Source of the DNA: an uncultured Ectothiorhodospiraceae bacterium
GTDB taxonomy: Bacteria; Pseudomonadota; Gammaproteobacteria; Nitrococcales; Nitrococcaceae
Reading direction: 5' to 3'
Assembly (NCBI GenBank): GCA_913057145.1
Contig: CAJXNJ010000009.1
Coordinates: forward strand, 1-45,869
DNA: 45,869 nt
Positions 8,726-17,401 of this stretch are shown here, one piece after another (position 1 is the stretch's first letter; each line of letters starts with the position of its first letter). The notes under the pieces are model-generated. The model was given only the letters and a program-made list of their open reading frames with translations. It had not been told where the DNA came from and searched no databases. The position numbers and the translations under genes were made by a program.

Positions 8726-10145
8726 CGTCGGCCTCCCCGGCCATGGCCGCAGCCCGCTGAAGCCTTGTCCGACGGGTCTCCGGGACCATCAAATTAATCA
8801 CTGCGCCCAACGCCGGGCCGTGACCGAGCCCGGTCAGCGCAAACCTCAGCGGCTTCATCAGCTTGCCACCCTTGCATCCGGTCAGCGCTTCGAGCCTCGG
8901 CCGCCAGACCTGCCAGTCAATCTCCCCGCTGGCCTCCAGCAATGCCTGATCGATCTGCCCGAAAAATTCAGCATCTCTCGATCGAATCGCCGCCACGGCA
9001 TCCGCACTGAGCTCGAGCTCATCCGCGAACAGTCGCTGCGCCCAGTCATTGAGTTCATGGGCAAAGCGAATATTCGGCTGCACCAGGGCGACCAATGACT
9101 CACGCCGATCCGCCGGCAGACAATCGGCCGTGAGCGCCGGCAGCAAAGAAGCCATATCGGCCTGCGCCATCGCCAGGGACTGCCAGTGATCCAGCTGACT
9201 GCGATCAAAGCGTGCCGGACTGCGGGCAAGCCTTGACGGCTCAAATGCCCGGGCGAGGCCATCGAGATCATGCAACTGCTCATCCAGACCGGCGTTACCC
9301 AGACGCGCGAGATAATTCAGAACCGCTTCCGGGCGGTAGCCGGCAGCATGCAGCTCGGCAATGCCAGCACTGCCACTGCGCTTGGATAGCGGCGCACCTG
9401 CCTCGTCAGTTACCAGGGAGAGATGACCATAGGCCGGTGCCGTCAACCCGAGCTGGCGCAGCAGGACCTGTTGCCGCGGTGTATTGGAGAGATGATCCTC
9501 CCCACGCAGGACATGCGTCACCCCCATGAGGCCGTCATCAAGGGCATTGGCAAACAGAAAAGCCGCTGTGCCATCGGCCCGTTGAATCACCGGGTCACCC
9601 AGGGCATCGGCCGGGACGGTCTGCTGTCCGCGCACCAGGTCGTTAAATTCGAGCATCCCGCTCTGCGGCATCCGCAGCCGCAGCACCGCCGGCTCGCCCG
9701 CTGCGCGACGGTCATCGGCCTCGCGACGCGGCAGCGAAGCACAACAACCATCGTAGCGAGGGGCCTTACCCTGACGGGTCTGCTCCGCCCTGAGCTCGGC
9801 CAGCCGCTGCTGACTGCAAAAGCACCAATAGGCCGCATCCGCCGCCAACAGTTTATCCGCCGCGCTGGTATAAACTTCGGCACGAGCCGACTGCTGCCAG
9901 TCCTGAGGCGCTCCGATACCCGGCCCTTCATCCCAATCCAGGCCCAACCAGCGCAGATCCGCGGCAATGGCATCGAAAGCACTGGCGTCATTGCGTGCCA
10001 GATCGCTGTCCTCGATGCGGAGCAGAAAATGCCCTCCGTCACGGCGTGCCAGCAGGACGTTGAAAAGCGCGGTACGCAGATTACCCAGATGCAGTTTGCC
10101 GGTGGGACTGGGAGCGAAGCGGGTTTTCACGGCGTTTGAAGTCAT
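8718..10145 (-). CDS. gltX: Glutamyl-tRNA synthetase
   Basis: Class I synthetase charging tRNA-Glu. The product is 475 residues starting [20 protein letters not shown]. The HIGH motif is HLGN (19-22) with RTALFN behind it, and the KMSKS motif reads PLSKRSGS near 245. The zinc-binding insert has C108 and C110 (YWCFC) and C134/C135 in YDGCCAS, where E. coli has Cys-x-His; the His position is Ser here. The C-terminal half is divergent, so it could be a second-type GltX with altered tRNA specificity. ATG 10143-10145 is preferred because upstream in-frame starts add only unconserved residues. Overlaps cysS by 8 bases. Confidence 0.92.
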   Translation of the reverse strand: MTSNAVKTRFAPSPTGKLHLGNLRTALFNVLLARRDGGHFLLRIEDSDLARNDASAFDAIAADLRWLGLDWDEGPGIGAPQDWQQSARAEVYTSAADKLLAADAAYWCFCSQQRLAELRAEQTRQGKAPRYDGCCASLPRREADDRRAAGEPAVLRLRMPQSGMLEFNDLVRGQQTVPADALGDPVIQRADGTAAFLFANALDDGLMGVTHVLRGEDHLSNTPRQQVLLRQLGLTAPAYGHLSLVTDEAGAPLSKRSGSAGIAELHAAGYRPEAVLNYLARLGNAGLDEQLHDLDGLARAFEPSRLARSPARFDRSQLDHWQSLAMAQADMASLLPALTADCLPADRRESLVALVQPNIRFAHELNDWAQRLFADELELSADAVAAIRSRDAEFFGQIDQALLEASGEIDWQVWRPRLEALTGCKGGKLMKPLRFALTGLGHGPALGAVINLMVPETRRTRLQRAAAMAGEADDA

Positions 10146-10207
10146 GACGCGCATCATAATGGAGCGGCCGCTTGCATGCAGCCGCAATGCTCGCCATCTT
10201 AGGCGTC

Positions 10208-10969
10208 ATGGACAGCATTCGCCTCGACTCACACAGCCGGCCGATTTATTTCCTTGCCGACCTGCACCTGGATGAAAAACGGCCCGAGGCCATTGCGGCC
10301 TTCATTCAGTTTCTTGCCGGGCCGGCCCGTGAGGCCAGTGCCTTATTCATCCTCGGTGACCTTTTTGAAGCCTGGATCGGCGATGACGCCCGGCCCGAGC
10401 ATGACCCGGTAGCACCGGCGCTGGCCCGCCTCAGCCAGCAGGGAACAGCCGTTTATCTCATGCACGGCAATCGCGATTTCCTGCTCGGTGAGCGGTTTGC
10501 CACAGCCGCATCCGCAGAACTCATCGAAGAGCCCTGCCTGATCAGCATCGATTCCGAACCGGTACTCCTCGAGCATGGCGATGCTCTGTGCGTGGATGAT
10601 CTGGCCTATCAGGCCTTTCGCCAGCAGGTCAGGGATCCGGCCTGGCAGGCTGAATTCCTCTCTCTGCCCATCGAAGCGCGCATCCGCCAGGCCCAGGATG
10701 CGCGCGTTAAAAGCGGCGAGGCCATGGCCGGCAAAACGAGCGAGATTATGGACGTCAATGCCGAGGCGGTCGTTGAGCGGCTGCGTGCATACGATGTCAG
10801 GCGGCTTATTCATGGCCACACCCATCGCCCGGCGGTACACACGCTGATGGTTGACGGCGAGCCGGCGACGCGTATTGTCCTTGGCGATTGGTTTGAACAG
10901 GCGAGTATCCTGCGGGTGAGCAACGGGGATTATTCGCTGAGGACAATCAATCTCGGGCCGACGGCGTGA
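10208..10969 (+). CDS. lpxH: UDP-2,3-diacylglucosamine diphosphatase LpxH
   Basis: Cleaves UDP-2,3-diacylglucosamine to lipid X and UMP in lipid A synthesis, acting at the inner face of the cytoplasmic membrane. The 253-residue product is a calcineurin-like metallophosphoesterase: D18 and H20 (ADLHL), GDLFEAWIGDD with D51, GNRD at 87-90, H123 (LLEHGD) and GHTHRP near 204. These are the dimanganese ligands of LpxH. ATG 10208 was chosen because the longer frame from 10172 adds 12 residues with no homology. It diverges from gltX by 62 bases and its last 23 bases overlap the convergent glycerate kinase gene. Confidence 0.94.
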   Translation: MDSIRLDSHSRPIYFLADLHLDEKRPEAIAAFIQFLAGPAREASALFILGDLFEAWIGDDARPEHDPVAPALARLSQQGTAVYLMHGNRDFLLGERFATAASAELIEEPCLISIDSEPVLLEHGDALCVDDLAYQAFRQQVRDPAWQAEFLSLPIEARIRQAQDARVKSGEAMAGKTSEIMDVNAEAVVERLRAYDVRRLIHGHTHRPAVHTLMVDGEPATRIVLGDWFEQASILRVSNGDYSLRTINLGPTA

Positions 10970-12188
10970 ATCCGATCACCAGATCCATCACATTGGTGCC
11001 GGTTGCACCGGTTTGGATCAAATCACCGCTTGCCGCCAGAAACCGGCCCGCATCCGCTGCCTGAAGACATTCCCTGGCATCCAGACCCTTGCCAGTCCCC
11101 CGCGCGATTGTGCCGCCATCAACCACGGCACCCGCATCTTCTCCCGGGCCATCGGCACCATCGGTACCGGCCGCCAACAGCAGGGCATCGCTTGCGGCAA
11201 GACGCTGAGCGGCAGCCAATGCCAGCGCCTGCATCCGTCCGCCACGACCGGGCTCGGCCGGCAGGGTCACCGTTGGCTCACCTCCCCAGATCGTGACCCC
11301 TGGATCTGCGCCAAGCACCGCCTCGGCAAGCTCGGCGCCGAGCGGCGCGGCCTCGCCATCCAGAAACTGATCGCGGCAATCCACCCGATAACCGCGCTTG
11401 CGGGCGGCTTGCGCGGCCGCCGCACGGGCTATGGCATTGCTCGCGACAATGCGGCTTTTCACGCTTGCAAGCCGCCGGTCATCAGGCCGTGGCGGCGGGT
11501 CAGCCGGCAACAGACCGGCCGGCAGTACCGCGGCGGCTTCGGCCTTGGTCAGCGGGTCGGCATCACCCGCCAGCAGTCCCGAACCAATGACGGCCGGATC
11601 ATCGCCCGGGACATCCGAGATCAACAGCACCTCGGCCGTGCGTCCGCGCAGCCAATTGGCAAGGCGGCCGCCCTTGATGGTCGAGACCGATTTGCGAATA
11701 CGGTTCATCTGCGTGATGTCGAGCCCACCGGCAAGCAGTGACTCGTTGAGCCGGGAGAGCGCATCGGCATCGGCTTCACCGGCAAGCCGCTCCACCAGAC
11801 TGGAGCTGCCGCCGGAGATGAGCACAAGAAACCTGGCCTGCTCATCCGCCTCATCAAAAAAGCGAACCAGGGCCTCACCGGCAGCGAGACTCCGCGCATC
11901 CGGCACCGGATGCGGTGCCGTGAGAATGTCCACCGGGATTCGTTCAGCCAGACTGGCGTCGGCATAACCCACTCGGGTGATGACCCGAGCGGCTTTAATG
12001 GCATCGCCCAGCACATCCACCGCACCATGCGCCATGGCCATTGCGGCTTTGCCAACAGCCACCAGGTGCCAGGGGCCTTCGGGCAGAGGGTCAGTCAGTA
12101 ATGCCTGACGGACTGCCGCCCGCCCCTCGACGGCCGCAATGGCCGCTGCATGCATTGCGATCAGCGCATCCCGCGGTGACTGAGACAT
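10947..12188 (-). CDS. Glycerate 2-kinase, MOFRL (GckA/TtuD) family
   Basis: Predicted to phosphorylate D-glycerate to 2-phosphoglycerate. The 413-residue protein has the DUF4147 N-terminal domain, with LVAVGKAAMAMAHGA, LTAPHPVPDARSLAAGEA and the glycine-rich LISGGSSSLVE, then a C-terminal MOFRL domain with GGEPTVTLPAEPGRGGRMQALALAAA and AAGTDGADGPGEDAGAVVDG. It starts with ATG 5 bases after metZ and is the last gene of the long minus-strand run. The link to sulfhydrylase or purine synthesis is unclear, and it may simply be an appended gene. It contains a PPP stretch (ADPPPRPDD). Whether it acts in serine, glyoxylate or tartrate metabolism cannot be read from the sequence. Confidence 0.88.
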   Translation of the reverse strand: MSQSPRDALIAMHAAAIAAVEGRAAVRQALLTDPLPEGPWHLVAVGKAAMAMAHGAVDVLGDAIKAARVITRVGYADASLAERIPVDILTAPHPVPDARSLAAGEALVRFFDEADEQARFLVLISGGSSSLVERLAGEADADALSRLNESLLAGGLDITQMNRIRKSVSTIKGGRLANWLRGRTAEVLLISDVPGDDPAVIGSGLLAGDADPLTKAEAAAVLPAGLLPADPPPRPDDRRLASVKSRIVASNAIARAAAAQAARKRGYRVDCRDQFLDGEAAPLGAELAEAVLGADPGVTIWGGEPTVTLPAEPGRGGRMQALALAAAQRLAASDALLLAAGTDGADGPGEDAGAVVDGGTIARGTGKGLDARECLQAADAGRFLAASGDLIQTGATGTNVMDLVIGFTPSARD

Positions 12189-12193
12189 TCCCC

Positions 12194-13372
12194 TTAGCCT
12201 CGGATACCGGCAAACCCCCGGGCCAGATCAGCCTGGATATCCGCCTGGTCTTCCAACCCGACCGAGATCCGCACCAGGCCCTCGCCAATCCCCATTGCCT
12301 CTCGCTGTTGCGGTGATAGACGGCCATGCGTGGTGCTGGCCGGATGGGTAATGGTGGTCCGCACATCACCCAGATTGGCCGTAATGGAGAGCATTTCGGT
12401 CTGATCGATAACCCGCCAGGCGGCCTCACGGCCACCCTCGACCTCAAAAGAGACAATCCCGCCAAAGCCCGACTGCTGACGGGCCGCCAGGGCGCGTTGC
12501 GGGTGATCCGCAAGGCCGGGGTAGAAAACCCGCTTCACTGCCGGCTGCTCAACCAACCACTCCGCCAGTTGCATGGCCGCTTCGCTGTGGGCCCGCATGC
12601 GCAGATTAAGCGTCTCCAACCCCTTGAGAAATACCCAGGCATTAAACGGGCTCATGCTCGGGCCCGCGGTCCGGAGAAACGGAAAAATCTGGCTGTCGAG
12701 CGTTTTTGCATCCCCCACCACAGCGCCGCCCACACAGCGGCCCTGGCCATCCAGGTATTTGGTGGCCGAATGCGTTACCAGGTCGGCACCGAGCTCAAGC
12801 GGCCGCTGCAGCGCCGGGGTACAAAAACAGTTGTCCACCACCAAAAGGGCATCGGACTGATGGGCGAGGTCGGCAAGCGCACGGATATCGGCGATTTCGG
12901 TCAGCGGATTGGAGGGTGTCTCGAGGAAAAAAAGCCGCGTCTGCGGCCGTACCGCCGCCGCCCAGGCTTTCGTATCAGCCGGAGCGATAAAATCGGTGCT
13001 GATCCCGAAACGACTCAAATGCTTGTCAAACAGCGAGGCCGTTGTCCCAAAAACGCCCAGGGAACACAGAACATGGTCGCCCGCGCGCAGCAGCCCCATG
13101 CAAACGGCAAGGATGGCCGCCATACCGGAGGCCATGCCAATGGCAGCCTCACCACCCTCCATGGCGGCAAGACGCTTTTCAAAGGCCCGCACCGTGGGGT
13201 TGGTGAATCGTGAGTAAATATTCCCCGGTTCATCACCGGCAAAACGCGCAGCCGCCTCAGCGGCAGAGCGGAAACTGAAGCTCGAGGTCGGGAAGATCGC
13301 CTCGGAATGCTCCTGCTCCAGAGTCCGCTCCCAGCCGGCACGCAGGCCTTTTGTATCCGGCCCCCAGCTCAA
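12194..13372 (-). CDS. metZ: O-succinylhomoserine sulfhydrylase MetZ
   Basis: PLP enzyme that makes homocysteine from O-succinylhomoserine and sulfide, the direct-sulfhydrylation route to methionine. The 392-residue protein is a Cys/Met metabolism PLP enzyme. Motifs include [44 protein letters not shown] and [13 protein letters not shown], where K205 binds PLP. The [15 protein letters not shown] wording is typical of MetZ rather than MetB. The start is TTG at 13370-13372, which shares TTGA with the purF stop codon; no strong ribosome-binding site is seen, so re-initiation after purF is likely. The cvpA-purF-metZ order is shared with pseudomonads. Confidence 0.93.
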   Translation of the reverse strand: MSWGPDTKGLRAGWERTLEQEHSEAIFPTSSFSFRSAAEAAARFAGDEPGNIYSRFTNPTVRAFEKRLAAMEGGEAAIGMASGMAAILAVCMGLLRAGDHVLCSLGVFGTTASLFDKHLSRFGISTDFIAPADTKAWAAAVRPQTRLFFLETPSNPLTEIADIRALADLAHQSDALLVVDNCFCTPALQRPLELGADLVTHSATKYLDGQGRCVGGAVVGDAKTLDSQIFPFLRTAGPSMSPFNAWVFLKGLETLNLRMRAHSEAAMQLAEWLVEQPAVKRVFYPGLADHPQRALAARQQSGFGGIVSFEVEGGREAAWRVIDQTEMLSITANLGDVRTTITHPASTTHGRLSPQQREAMGIGEGLVRISVGLEDQADIQADLARGFAGIRG

Positions 13373-14880
13373 GAGTGCACCAGACCGAGTTCGCGCCCAA
13401 GACTGCCGGCGCCGCCACCCTGGCGCGCCGCATCGTTGCGCCGGGCTTCAAGGTCGAGCAGATAATCGGCGCTGATATCGCCGGTGACGTACTCACCGTT
13501 AAAGCAGGAGCAATCAAACTCACGCAGGTTTTCATTGCCCTCACGCACCGCCTCGACCAGATCGTCAAGATCCTGATAGATCATGTGATCGGCGCCGATG
13601 GTATGACAGATCTCATCGACACTGCGGCCATGGGCAATCAGCTCATGCGCCGCCGGCATATCGATGCCATAGACATTCGGATAGCGCACCGGAGGCGCGG
13701 CCGAGGCGAAATAGACCTTGTTGGCACCGGCATCGCGGGCCATTTCAATGATCTGCTCGGAAGTGGTACCACGGACAATGGAGTCATCGAGCAGGAGCAC
13801 GTTCTTGCCGCGGAATTCAAGCTCAATGGGATTCAGCTTCTGGCGCACCGATTTTTTGCGCACCGCCTGCCCCGGCATGATGAAGGTCCGGCCGATGTAG
13901 CGATTCTTGATGAAGCCCTCACGGTAGGTGAGGTTGAGCTCATTGGCGAGATCCAGTGCACTGGTACGGCTTGTGTCCGGAATCGGGATGACGACATCGA
14001 TATCGTGATTGGCCCACTCGCGCTGAATCTTGCCGGCGAGCATCCGGCCCATGCGCAGACGCGATTTGTACACCGAGACGTCATCAAGCATGGAATCCGG
14101 ACGAGCCAGGTAGACATATTCGAAGATGCACGGGGACAGGCGCGGCGCTTCAGCGCACTGGCGGGTGTGGAGATTGCCATCAAGGTCGATGAACACCGCC
14201 TCCCCGGGTGCCACATCGCGAATCAGCGTAAACCCGAGCACGCTCAGCGCCACACTCTCCGAGGCGATCATGTACTCAGTGCCGGCCTCTGTCTCGCGCT
14301 TACCGTAGCAAAGCGGCCGGATCCCATGGGGGTCGCGGAAACCAAGCACACCATAGCCGTTGATCATCACTATGGCGGCATACCCGCCCCGGCAGCGTTC
14401 ATGGATCCCTGTCACCGCATCAAAGATATCCGCTTCGCTGATGCGCAGCTTGCCGAGCTCGCCCAACCGATGGGCGAAGACGTTGAGCAGGATTTCCGAG
14501 TCGGAACTGGTATTGATATGCCGCAGGTCTTCGAGATAGAGATCCCGCTTGATGGCATCGGCGTTGGTGAGATTGCCGTTATGGGCGATGCTGATGCCGT
14601 AGGGTGAGTTGACATAAAACGGCTGCGATTCCGCCGAGCTCGAGCAGCCGGCGGTGGGATAACGGCAGTGGCCGATGCCGACATTGCCGCTCAGCTGCAA
14701 CATGTCATCGCTGCCGAAGACATCCCTTACCAGGCCATTGTCTTTGCGCAGATGCAGCCGGCCCCGGTCAAAAGTCATGATCCCGGCGGCGTCCTGACCT
14801 CGATGCTGCAGCACGGTCAGTCCGTCGTACAACGCCTGATTGACCGGCGATTTCGCCACCATCCCAATCACGCCACACAT
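13369..14880 (-). CDS. purF: Amidophosphoribosyltransferase PurF
   Basis: First committed step of purine synthesis, forming phosphoribosylamine from PRPP and glutamine. The 503-residue product begins MCGVIGM, so Cys2 becomes the N-terminal glutaminase nucleophile after removal of Met. There is no propeptide, as in the E. coli-type enzyme. [10 protein letters not shown] and [15 protein letters not shown] belong to the glutaminase domain, and [17 protein letters not shown] is the PRPP-binding loop of the phosphoribosyltransferase domain. It starts 6 bases after cvpA and its stop overlaps the metZ start. No PurR-like operator was recognised upstream of cvpA. Confidence 0.97.
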   Translation of the reverse strand: MCGVIGMVAKSPVNQALYDGLTVLQHRGQDAAGIMTFDRGRLHLRKDNGLVRDVFGSDDMLQLSGNVGIGHCRYPTAGCSSSAESQPFYVNSPYGISIAHNGNLTNADAIKRDLYLEDLRHINTSSDSEILLNVFAHRLGELGKLRISEADIFDAVTGIHERCRGGYAAIVMINGYGVLGFRDPHGIRPLCYGKRETEAGTEYMIASESVALSVLGFTLIRDVAPGEAVFIDLDGNLHTRQCAEAPRLSPCIFEYVYLARPDSMLDDVSVYKSRLRMGRMLAGKIQREWANHDIDVVIPIPDTSRTSALDLANELNLTYREGFIKNRYIGRTFIMPGQAVRKKSVRQKLNPIELEFRGKNVLLLDDSIVRGTTSEQIIEMARDAGANKVYFASAAPPVRYPNVYGIDMPAAHELIAHGRSVDEICHTIGADHMIYQDLDDLVEAVREGNENLREFDCSCFNGEYVTGDISADYLLDLEARRNDAARQGGGAGSLGRELGLVHS

Positions 14881-14886
14881 AGGCTT

Positions 14887-15468
14887 CTAGCTCCCCGCCG
14901 CGTTATTCGAGCTCTGCACACCGGCACAGTAGGCCTCCCAGTAGGCCAGGGCCACCGCACCGTTTACCGGCGCCTGATCGATGGGCGCCGCCTGCCTTGC
15001 CTGCTGCAGCCAGCGTCCCACCTGCGCGTGGCAGACCCAGGGCTCATAACCACGCACTACCATCGAGGCCTGCCACCACGGCGCCTGCGGAATGGCCGTC
15101 AGCCCCGCCCCGAGCACCACCAGGCCGACCAGCAGTCCGCCGCGCAATCCACCAAAGACAACACCGAGCAGGCGATCCGTGCCACTGAGCCCGGTCTTGC
15201 CCACCAGGGCCCGGCCGACATAACCGACCAGTGCCCCGAGAATCAGCGTCAGAATGAAAAGCCCACCAAATCCAAGCACCCATCGAATCATCGATGAAGC
15301 GATCCAGGGCGAGAGATATTCCCCGACCTGAGCGCCGTAGCGAATGGCAATCCAAAAGGCCGCTACCCAGACCACCACCGAAATGACTTCACGGACAAAT
15401 CCGCGGATAACGCCGATGAGTACCGAGATGGCAACGACGCCGAGCAGTGCGTAATCGAGCCAGTTCAT
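14887..15468 (-). CDS. cvpA: CvpA family membrane protein
   Basis: Inner-membrane protein of the CvpA family, named for its requirement in colicin V production in E. coli; its biochemical role is not settled. The 193-residue product starts MNWLDYALLGVVAISVLIGV with the conserved RGFVREVIS motif, and has four hydrophobic segments, the last around GLRGGLLVGLVVLGAGL. The C-terminal part is hydrophilic. It precedes purF by 6 bases, the usual family context. A candidate extended -10 promoter sits just upstream. Confidence 0.93.
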   Translation of the reverse strand: MNWLDYALLGVVAISVLIGVIRGFVREVISVVVWVAAFWIAIRYGAQVGEYLSPWIASSMIRWVLGFGGLFILTLILGALVGYVGRALVGKTGLSGTDRLLGVVFGGLRGGLLVGLVVLGAGLTAIPQAPWWQASMVVRGYEPWVCHAQVGRWLQQARQAAPIDQAPVNGAVALAYWEAYCAGVQSSNNAAGS

Positions 15469-15486
15469 TGATCACCTAAAGCGACA

Positions 15487-15495
15487 AGTATAACA
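15487..15495 (-). promoter_or_regulatory. Candidate extended -10 promoter of cvpA-purF-metZ
   Basis: The minus strand reads TGTTATACT, an extended -10 element with hexamer TATACT at 15487-15492. A -35 element is not evident. Transcription would start near 15480, only about 12 bases before the cvpA ATG. The site lies in the 37-base gap after the SPOR-domain gene, so the purine genes could be transcribed independently of the upstream run. Confidence 0.5.
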
Positions 15496-15505
15496 GCGCT
15501 GATAC

Positions 15506-16072
15506 TCATGGCTCGATAATAAAGCCGGGCAGCTCATGGTCCTGAGCGAGCTGTTGGGTCATACGCTCGGCACTGGCACGGTCCTCAAGTGGCCCGACCT
15601 GGACGCGATGCGCACCGGATTCCTCAACCACCCGAACCGAGAGCGCGTCCTCACGCAGCTGCCGGGCGAGCCGTTCAGCATTCTCCGCGCTTCCAAAGGC
15701 CCCCACCTGGACATAAAAGCCGGCCGCAGTTGCCGGTGCCGGTTCCGGTACCGGTTCAGCTTCCGGTTCAGGCTGCGGGTCAGGTTCTGGCTCGGCTGTG
15801 CTCTGCGGCTCGGTTGGAGCCGGTACTTCCAGGGTCTGTTGCGCTGTCTCGGCGGATTGCCCGGCGTTGCTGGACGGAGCCTCCTGCGCGTTGAAATCAT
15901 CGATCGTAGGCAGAGTCGGTGCGGCATCCACCTCGGGCTCTGGCGGCATATCCAGCTCGATATCAACCCGAGTGCGCTCAACCGGCCCGCTTAACAGCAT
16001 CGGAAGAAAAATCACGGCCAGTGCCACCAGCACCACCGCCCCCAACAATCGCTGTTTAAATCGCTGTTCCAA
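15506..16072 (-). CDS. SPOR-domain membrane protein, DedD-like
   Basis: Probable septal peptidoglycan-binding protein of cell division. The 188 residues comprise a short cytoplasmic start, one transmembrane helix (about 9-27, LLGAVVLVALAVIFLPMLL), a long acidic Pro/Glu linker with EPxP-type repeats at about 90-117, and a C-terminal SPOR domain at 119-188 (FYVQVGAFGSAENAERLARQL). This matches DedD architecture. The start is TTG at 16070-16072, supported by GGGAG 6 bases upstream. It lies between folC and cvpA, the position of the dedD-like gene in E. coli and pseudomonads (folC-dedD-cvpA-purF). Confidence 0.88.
   Translation of the reverse strand: MEQRFKQRLLGAVVLVALAVIFLPMLLSGPVERTRVDIELDMPPEPEVDAAPTLPTIDDFNAQEAPSSNAGQSAETAQQTLEVPAPTEPQSTAEPEPDPQPEPEAEPVPEPAPATAAGFYVQVGAFGSAENAERLARQLREDALSVRVVEESGAHRVQVGPLEDRASAERMTQQLAQDHELPGFIIEP
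15735..15800 (-). repeat. Low-complexity EP-rich repeat within the SPOR-domain gene
   Basis: A degenerate short tandem pattern, on the plus strand variants of TCCGGT/TTCAGG every six bases, encodes alternating Glu-Pro dipeptides in the linker of the SPOR protein. It is a coding low-complexity tract, likely prone to length variation between strains. Confidence 0.6.
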
Positions 16073-16078
16073 CTGCCG

Positions 16079-16083
16079 CTCCC
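16079..16083 (-). promoter_or_regulatory. Ribosome-binding site deciding the TTG start of the SPOR gene
   Basis: GGGAG on the minus strand lies 6 bases before the TTG start codon at 16070-16072. No ATG or GTG is available close by at the right position, which supports the TTG start. Confidence 0.5.
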
Positions 16084-16099
16084 GCCACCAGCACCACCT

Positions 16100-17392
16100 T
16101 CAGTTTCGGCTGCCCGCTTGCTTGTTGCAACCACCAATCCCCTGCTGCATGAAAGCCTCGACCACCCGAAAGGAGCCGGCCGCCACATTCAGATCTTCAG
16201 GACGGCTCAGCGCCTCGAGCCTGGTTTTAGCCAGGGCGGCATCCCCCTCGCCCAGACAGACTGCTCCATGCGCTTTCAGTGCGGCCGCAACGGCATCGGG
16301 CGCATGGGCCTGCGGGTCATCCAGCGCCAGGACAAACCATTCATCAACCACCGGCAGCAGCTCTGCAAGCAGCGGCTCAAGCGGCTTACGCTTCATCAGT
16401 GCAAAAGCCATGCGCACGGTTGCCCTCTCGCGCTCTGTAGCCAGTCGCTCAGCGAGCAGCGCGATGGCCGATGGATTGTGCCCGACATCGAGCAACCAGC
16501 GTGTTGCATCCGTGGCCACCAGCTGCTGCCGGCCGGCAAGGCTTGCCCTGGCCAACCCCTCGCGCACGGCCGCCTCCGGCAGCATCAGCGCCGGGCAGGC
16601 TCCACTGACGGCCATCACCGCCCCCGCCGCGTTGGCGAGCGCATTATCCGGTAACCAGGCCGGCCTTGGCAGATCCGCATAAGCCCGCTCGGCCGCATGC
16701 CACCGCCAGGTCGCCTGCCCGGGCTCGCCATGATAGTCGACGCCCAGCTGCCAGAGTGGTGCTTCCAGCGCCTGCGCGCGCTGGGCGATTCTTGCCGGCG
16801 GTTCGGGGTCGGCACAGACAATCGGGCGGCCCGGCCGGGCAATCCCCATTTTCTCACCGGCAATCGCCTCGCGGTTATCACCCAGCCATTCCATGTGATC
16901 GAGATCGATGCGGGTGACGATCGCCAGATCGGCATCAAAACAATTCGTGGCATCGAGACGGCCACCCAGACCCACTTCAAGAATCCAGGGAGAGACCTCA
17001 CAGTGACGGAAGCACCACGCGGCGGCCAGCGTCGCGAACTCGAAATAAGTGAGTGTTATCTCGGCACGCGCCGTGTTGATGGCCTCGAATGCCTGCAGAA
17101 TCAGCGCATCCGAGGCCGGTTCGCCAGCAATCCGTATACGCTCGTTATAGTGCAGAAGATGCGGTGAGGTATAAGCACCGGGTGTTTTACCAGCGGCGAG
17201 CGCCATCGACTCAAGGCAGGCAACGGTACTCCCCTTGCCGTTGGTCCCGGCCACCGTGACGATGGGCGCACCAACCTCGCGCAGACCCATGCGATCGGCC
17301 ACCACGCTGATGCGCTCCAGGCCCAGGTCAATTTCACGCGGATGAACGCCCTCGAGCCACTGCAGCCAGTCGTTGAGCGCGCCGGCGGTCAC
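16100..17392 (-). CDS. folC: Bifunctional folylpolyglutamate/dihydrofolate synthase FolC
   Basis: Adds glutamate to dihydropteroate and to folates in the cytoplasm. The 430-residue product is a Mur-ligase-type ATPase: the P-loop is TVAGTNGKGSTVACLE, followed by GAYTSPHLLHYNERIRI, EVGLGGRLDATN and RIDLDHMEWLG. The C-terminal ligase domain has LLDVGHNPSAIALL. Start is GTG at 17390-17392, 9 bases after the accD stop, with a weak ribosome-binding site, suggesting coupling to accD. The accD-folC-SPOR-cvpA order matches many gammaproteobacteria. Confidence 0.95.
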   Translation of the reverse strand: MTAGALNDWLQWLEGVHPREIDLGLERISVVADRMGLREVGAPIVTVAGTNGKGSTVACLESMALAAGKTPGAYTSPHLLHYNERIRIAGEPASDALILQAFEAINTARAEITLTYFEFATLAAAWCFRHCEVSPWILEVGLGGRLDATNCFDADLAIVTRIDLDHMEWLGDNREAIAGEKMGIARPGRPIVCADPEPPARIAQRAQALEAPLWQLGVDYHGEPGQATWRWHAAERAYADLPRPAWLPDNALANAAGAVMAVSGACPALMLPEAAVREGLARASLAGRQQLVATDATRWLLDVGHNPSAIALLAERLATERERATVRMAFALMKRKPLEPLLAELLPVVDEWFVLALDDPQAHAPDAVAAALKAHGAVCLGEGDAALAKTRLEALSRPEDLNVAAGSFRVVEAFMQQGIGGCNKQAGSRN

Positions 17393-17401
17393 TCCGGTTG
17401 C

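Noticed and set aside
10146-10207. TATGAT just upstream of gltX as a -10 element
   Set aside because: It would place the transcription start on the gltX ATG and has no supporting -35; too weak to list as a promoter.
12326-13213. A 295-codon plus-strand open frame antisense to metZ
   Set aside because: It mirrors a well-supported gene and shows no recognisable motif or ribosome-binding site.
13351-14607. A 418-codon plus-strand open frame antisense to purF
   Set aside because: purF on the other strand is unmistakable and complete; the antisense translation has no domain-like pattern.
15735-15830. Short repeated units suggesting a CRISPR or tandem-repeat locus
   Set aside because: They encode Glu-Pro pairs in frame in the SPOR protein linker; units are six bases and degenerate with no spacers.
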